A stretch of 64,000 bases of DNA from NCBI RefSeq assembly GCF_003002875.1, contig NZ_PVTH01000004.1:419986-483985 (forward strand), read 5' to 3'. The translations under genes and the position numbers were made by a program. How positions within the stretch are numbered: the first letter of the stretch is position 1; every line of letters begins with the position of its first letter. A model generated the notes under the pieces. The model saw nothing but the letters and a program-made list of their open reading frames with translations. It was not told the DNA's origin and searched no databases. This document shows, one piece after another, positions 63,177 through 64,000 of this stretch. Origin of the DNA: Arcticibacter pallidicorallinus (lineage in GTDB: Bacteria; Bacteroidota; Bacteroidia; Sphingobacteriales; Sphingobacteriaceae).

Positions 63177-63632
63177 ATGGAAAAAATAAATATCAAAGTC
63201 GCTGAAATCCAGCTTTCGTACAAACCTAAATTTAAGCTCTCTGAGCTACCAATAATCACCCAATCTACCGATGCTTATTTAATGTTGAAAAGTTCCTGGG
63301 ACGAGATGAAAATAGGCTTTTTAGAGGAGTTCAAAATCATTCTCTTGAACAGAGCCAATAAAGTTTTGGGGATATGCCCGATTTCTCTAGGAGGGATTAG
63401 CGGTACTATAGCAGATCCCAAACTGATATCTGCAACAGCACTGAAAGCATCTGCGTCTGGAATCATCCTGGCTCACAATCATCCAAGTGGGAACTTGAAA
63501 CCGTCGCAAGTGGACATTCAGTTAACCAAAAAGCTGGTTGAAGCGGGAAAGTTTTTAGACTTGGGTATCGTAGATCATCTCATTATTGGGAGCGAGGGAT
63601 ACCTTAGTTTTGCTGATGAGGGGCTGCTGTAG
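63177..63632 (+). CDS. RadC-family JAB/JAMM-domain protein, short form
   Basis: The protein has 151 residues. A complete JAMM metal set is visible: E50, H100-N-H102, S110 and D113 in HNHPSGNLKPSQVD. The RadC-type core includes FLEEFKIILLNRANKVLG and LGIVDHLIIGSEGYLSF. The N-terminal helix-hairpin-helix of full-length RadC (about 220 residues) is absent, as is common for copies on Bacteroidota mobile elements. The biochemical role of RadC proteins is unsettled. Only the C-terminal fold is clear. Confidence 0.88.
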   Translation: MEKINIKVAEIQLSYKPKFKLSELPIITQSTDAYLMLKSSWDEMKIGFLEEFKIILLNRANKVLGICPISLGGISGTIADPKLISATALKASASGIILAHNHPSGNLKPSQVDIQLTKKLVEAGKFLDLGIVDHLIIGSEGYLSFADEGLL

Positions 63633-63744
63633 CAGTCCTTCTTAGAATTTCTATATTTGAAATAATTAACGTAGACGAACTACTCTGCTACTATCGTTCT
63701 TACACATATCATTTGAGCTATGGGTTAATCCAGCGTAGACAAAC

Positions 63745-63768
63745 AGCCGACAAAACAGCCGACAAAAA
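63745..63768 (+). repeat. Tandem 12-bp repeat at the right end of the island
   Basis: AGCCGACAAAAC and AGCCGACAAAAA are head to tail and in the same orientation as the left pair. They immediately precede the right EVE repeat, and a looser third unit (GCGTAGACAAAC) precedes them. Confidence 0.6.
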
Positions 63769-63769
63769 G

Positions 63770-63905
63770 GACCACTTTAGCTATCCCAACGACTTCCTTT
63801 CCCTCGTTGCTGTGGTAGAAAAGCACCAGATCGCCTTCTTTCATGGCTTTCATGTTGTTGCGCGCCTGGTAGTTGCGTACACCGTCCCAGAATGTGCGGC
63901 CATCC
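63770..63905 (-). pseudogene. EVE gene fragment, right copy of the direct repeat
   Basis: The fragment encodes exactly the same residues as codons 20-64 of the intact gene (from DGRTFWDGV to GIAKVV), with six synonymous base differences. Both ends run into unrelated sequence. It is the right boundary of the island and could represent the other attachment site half. Confidence 0.88.
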
Positions 63906-63975
63906 GTAACCGGCCGACCAACTGCATATTGATGTGACTTGCTGAATGAACTTACTTTGCGGAAAAGATAAAGTA

Positions 63976-64000
63976 ATGGATCAAAGAACACGCATGAAAG
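63976..64000 (+). CDS. Possible start of a gene cut by the window edge
   Basis: ATG 63976 opens a frame (MDQRTRMK...) to the end of the window. A TACTTTG -7-like box lies about 17-23 bp upstream (63953-63959), one T short of the consensus. Too little is visible to name it. Confidence 0.25.

Larger units (their letters stand above)
57197..63905. mobile_element. Putative degenerate integrative element inserted in the EVE gene
   Basis: The element lies between the two 136-bp EVE repeats. It starts next to a truncated tyrosine recombinase and ends with a RadC-like gene, both common in Bacteroidota integrative elements. Between them lie ORFs without housekeeping matches. Tandem 12-bp repeats (57311-57334 and 63745-63768) lie just inside both ends. 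Base composition is lower in G+C than that of the flanking genes by eye. No conjugation genes, complete integrase or plasmid replication gene is seen, so it is probably not autonomous. The boundaries are inferred from the repeats. Confidence 0.65.

Noticed and set aside
1..64000. CRISPR arrays, tRNA and rRNA genes, known riboswitches
   Set aside because: I saw no regularly spaced repeats with variable spacers, no cloverleaf-like tRNA sequence and no rRNA blocks. Small RNAs could be missed without a covariance search.

Overview
The window looks like the chromosome of a Bacteroidota bacterium, most likely Sphingobacteriales (Pedobacter/Mucilaginibacter-like). The reasons are two SusC/SusD pairs, an Oar-like TonB receptor, a type IX secretion plug protein, a short 286-residue primary-type sigma factor, many lipoproteins, and TAnnTTTG-type -7 promoter boxes. 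No tRNA, rRNA or CRISPR array was seen. The lineage is inferred from protein families and is not proven.

Region 1 (1-17773) reads as a peptidoglycan-fragment scavenging locus. One minus-strand unit holds SusC, SusD, a GHL10 glycosyl hydrolase (the DigH/YngK family), a metallophosphoesterase fused to a PQQ propeller, and a NagZ-type GH3 enzyme cut by the window edge. Neighbouring minus-strand units encode a NAGPA-type phosphodiester glycosidase, an NlpC/P60 endopeptidase with an L-Ala-D/L-Glu epimerase (compare Bacillus ykfC/ykfB), and a class A-fold plus a class C-fold serine hydrolase. A divergent NagX/DUF5009-type membrane protein closes the region. All four minus-strand units share a promoter element with conserved spacing: ATGCGTTTTT (or TTGCGGTTTT) with a TTGC exactly 31 bp further on. 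This suggests one regulon.

Region 2 (17770-25035) holds a small CxxC membrane protein, an Oar-like receptor, lpdA, an MBL-fold hydrolase and a primary-type sigma factor. Region 3 (25387-31646) holds a second SusC/SusD pair one base from a lipoprotein N-acetylmuramoyl-L-alanine amidase, which is a second cell-wall link, and then a small membrane protein overlapping an ABC ATPase.

Region 4 (31637-43646) is mostly housekeeping: smc, an operon of lolD, a small Rossmann-like protein, a HAD protein with an altered nucleophile and an S41 peptidase, then sucC and a CPA2 antiporter, and finally a two-gene Panacea-type toxin-antitoxin candidate. Region 5 (43721-48944) is a carbohydrate cluster with a UxaE-like tagaturonate epimerase, a rhamnose-type mutarotase, a beta-helix DUF4955-type protein and a GH29 fucosidase. 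Region 6 (49478-57255) holds asnS, a Sua5/YrdC enzyme, nhaA, an ABC-F ATPase overlapping a T9SS plug protein, a hotdog thioesterase and an EVE-domain gene.

Region 7 (about 57197-63905) is an AT-richer island between an intact EVE gene and a 136-bp direct repeat of an internal part of that gene (130/136 identical, all differences synonymous). It holds a tyrosine-recombinase N-terminus without a catalytic domain, a DUF5808 protein, a compact three-gene unknown operon, a FISUMP lipoprotein between two 44-nt repeats, two unknown proteins and a RadC/JAB protein. Tandem 12-bp GCCGACAAAA-type repeats lie inside both ends. This looks like a decayed integrative element inserted within the EVE coding sequence.
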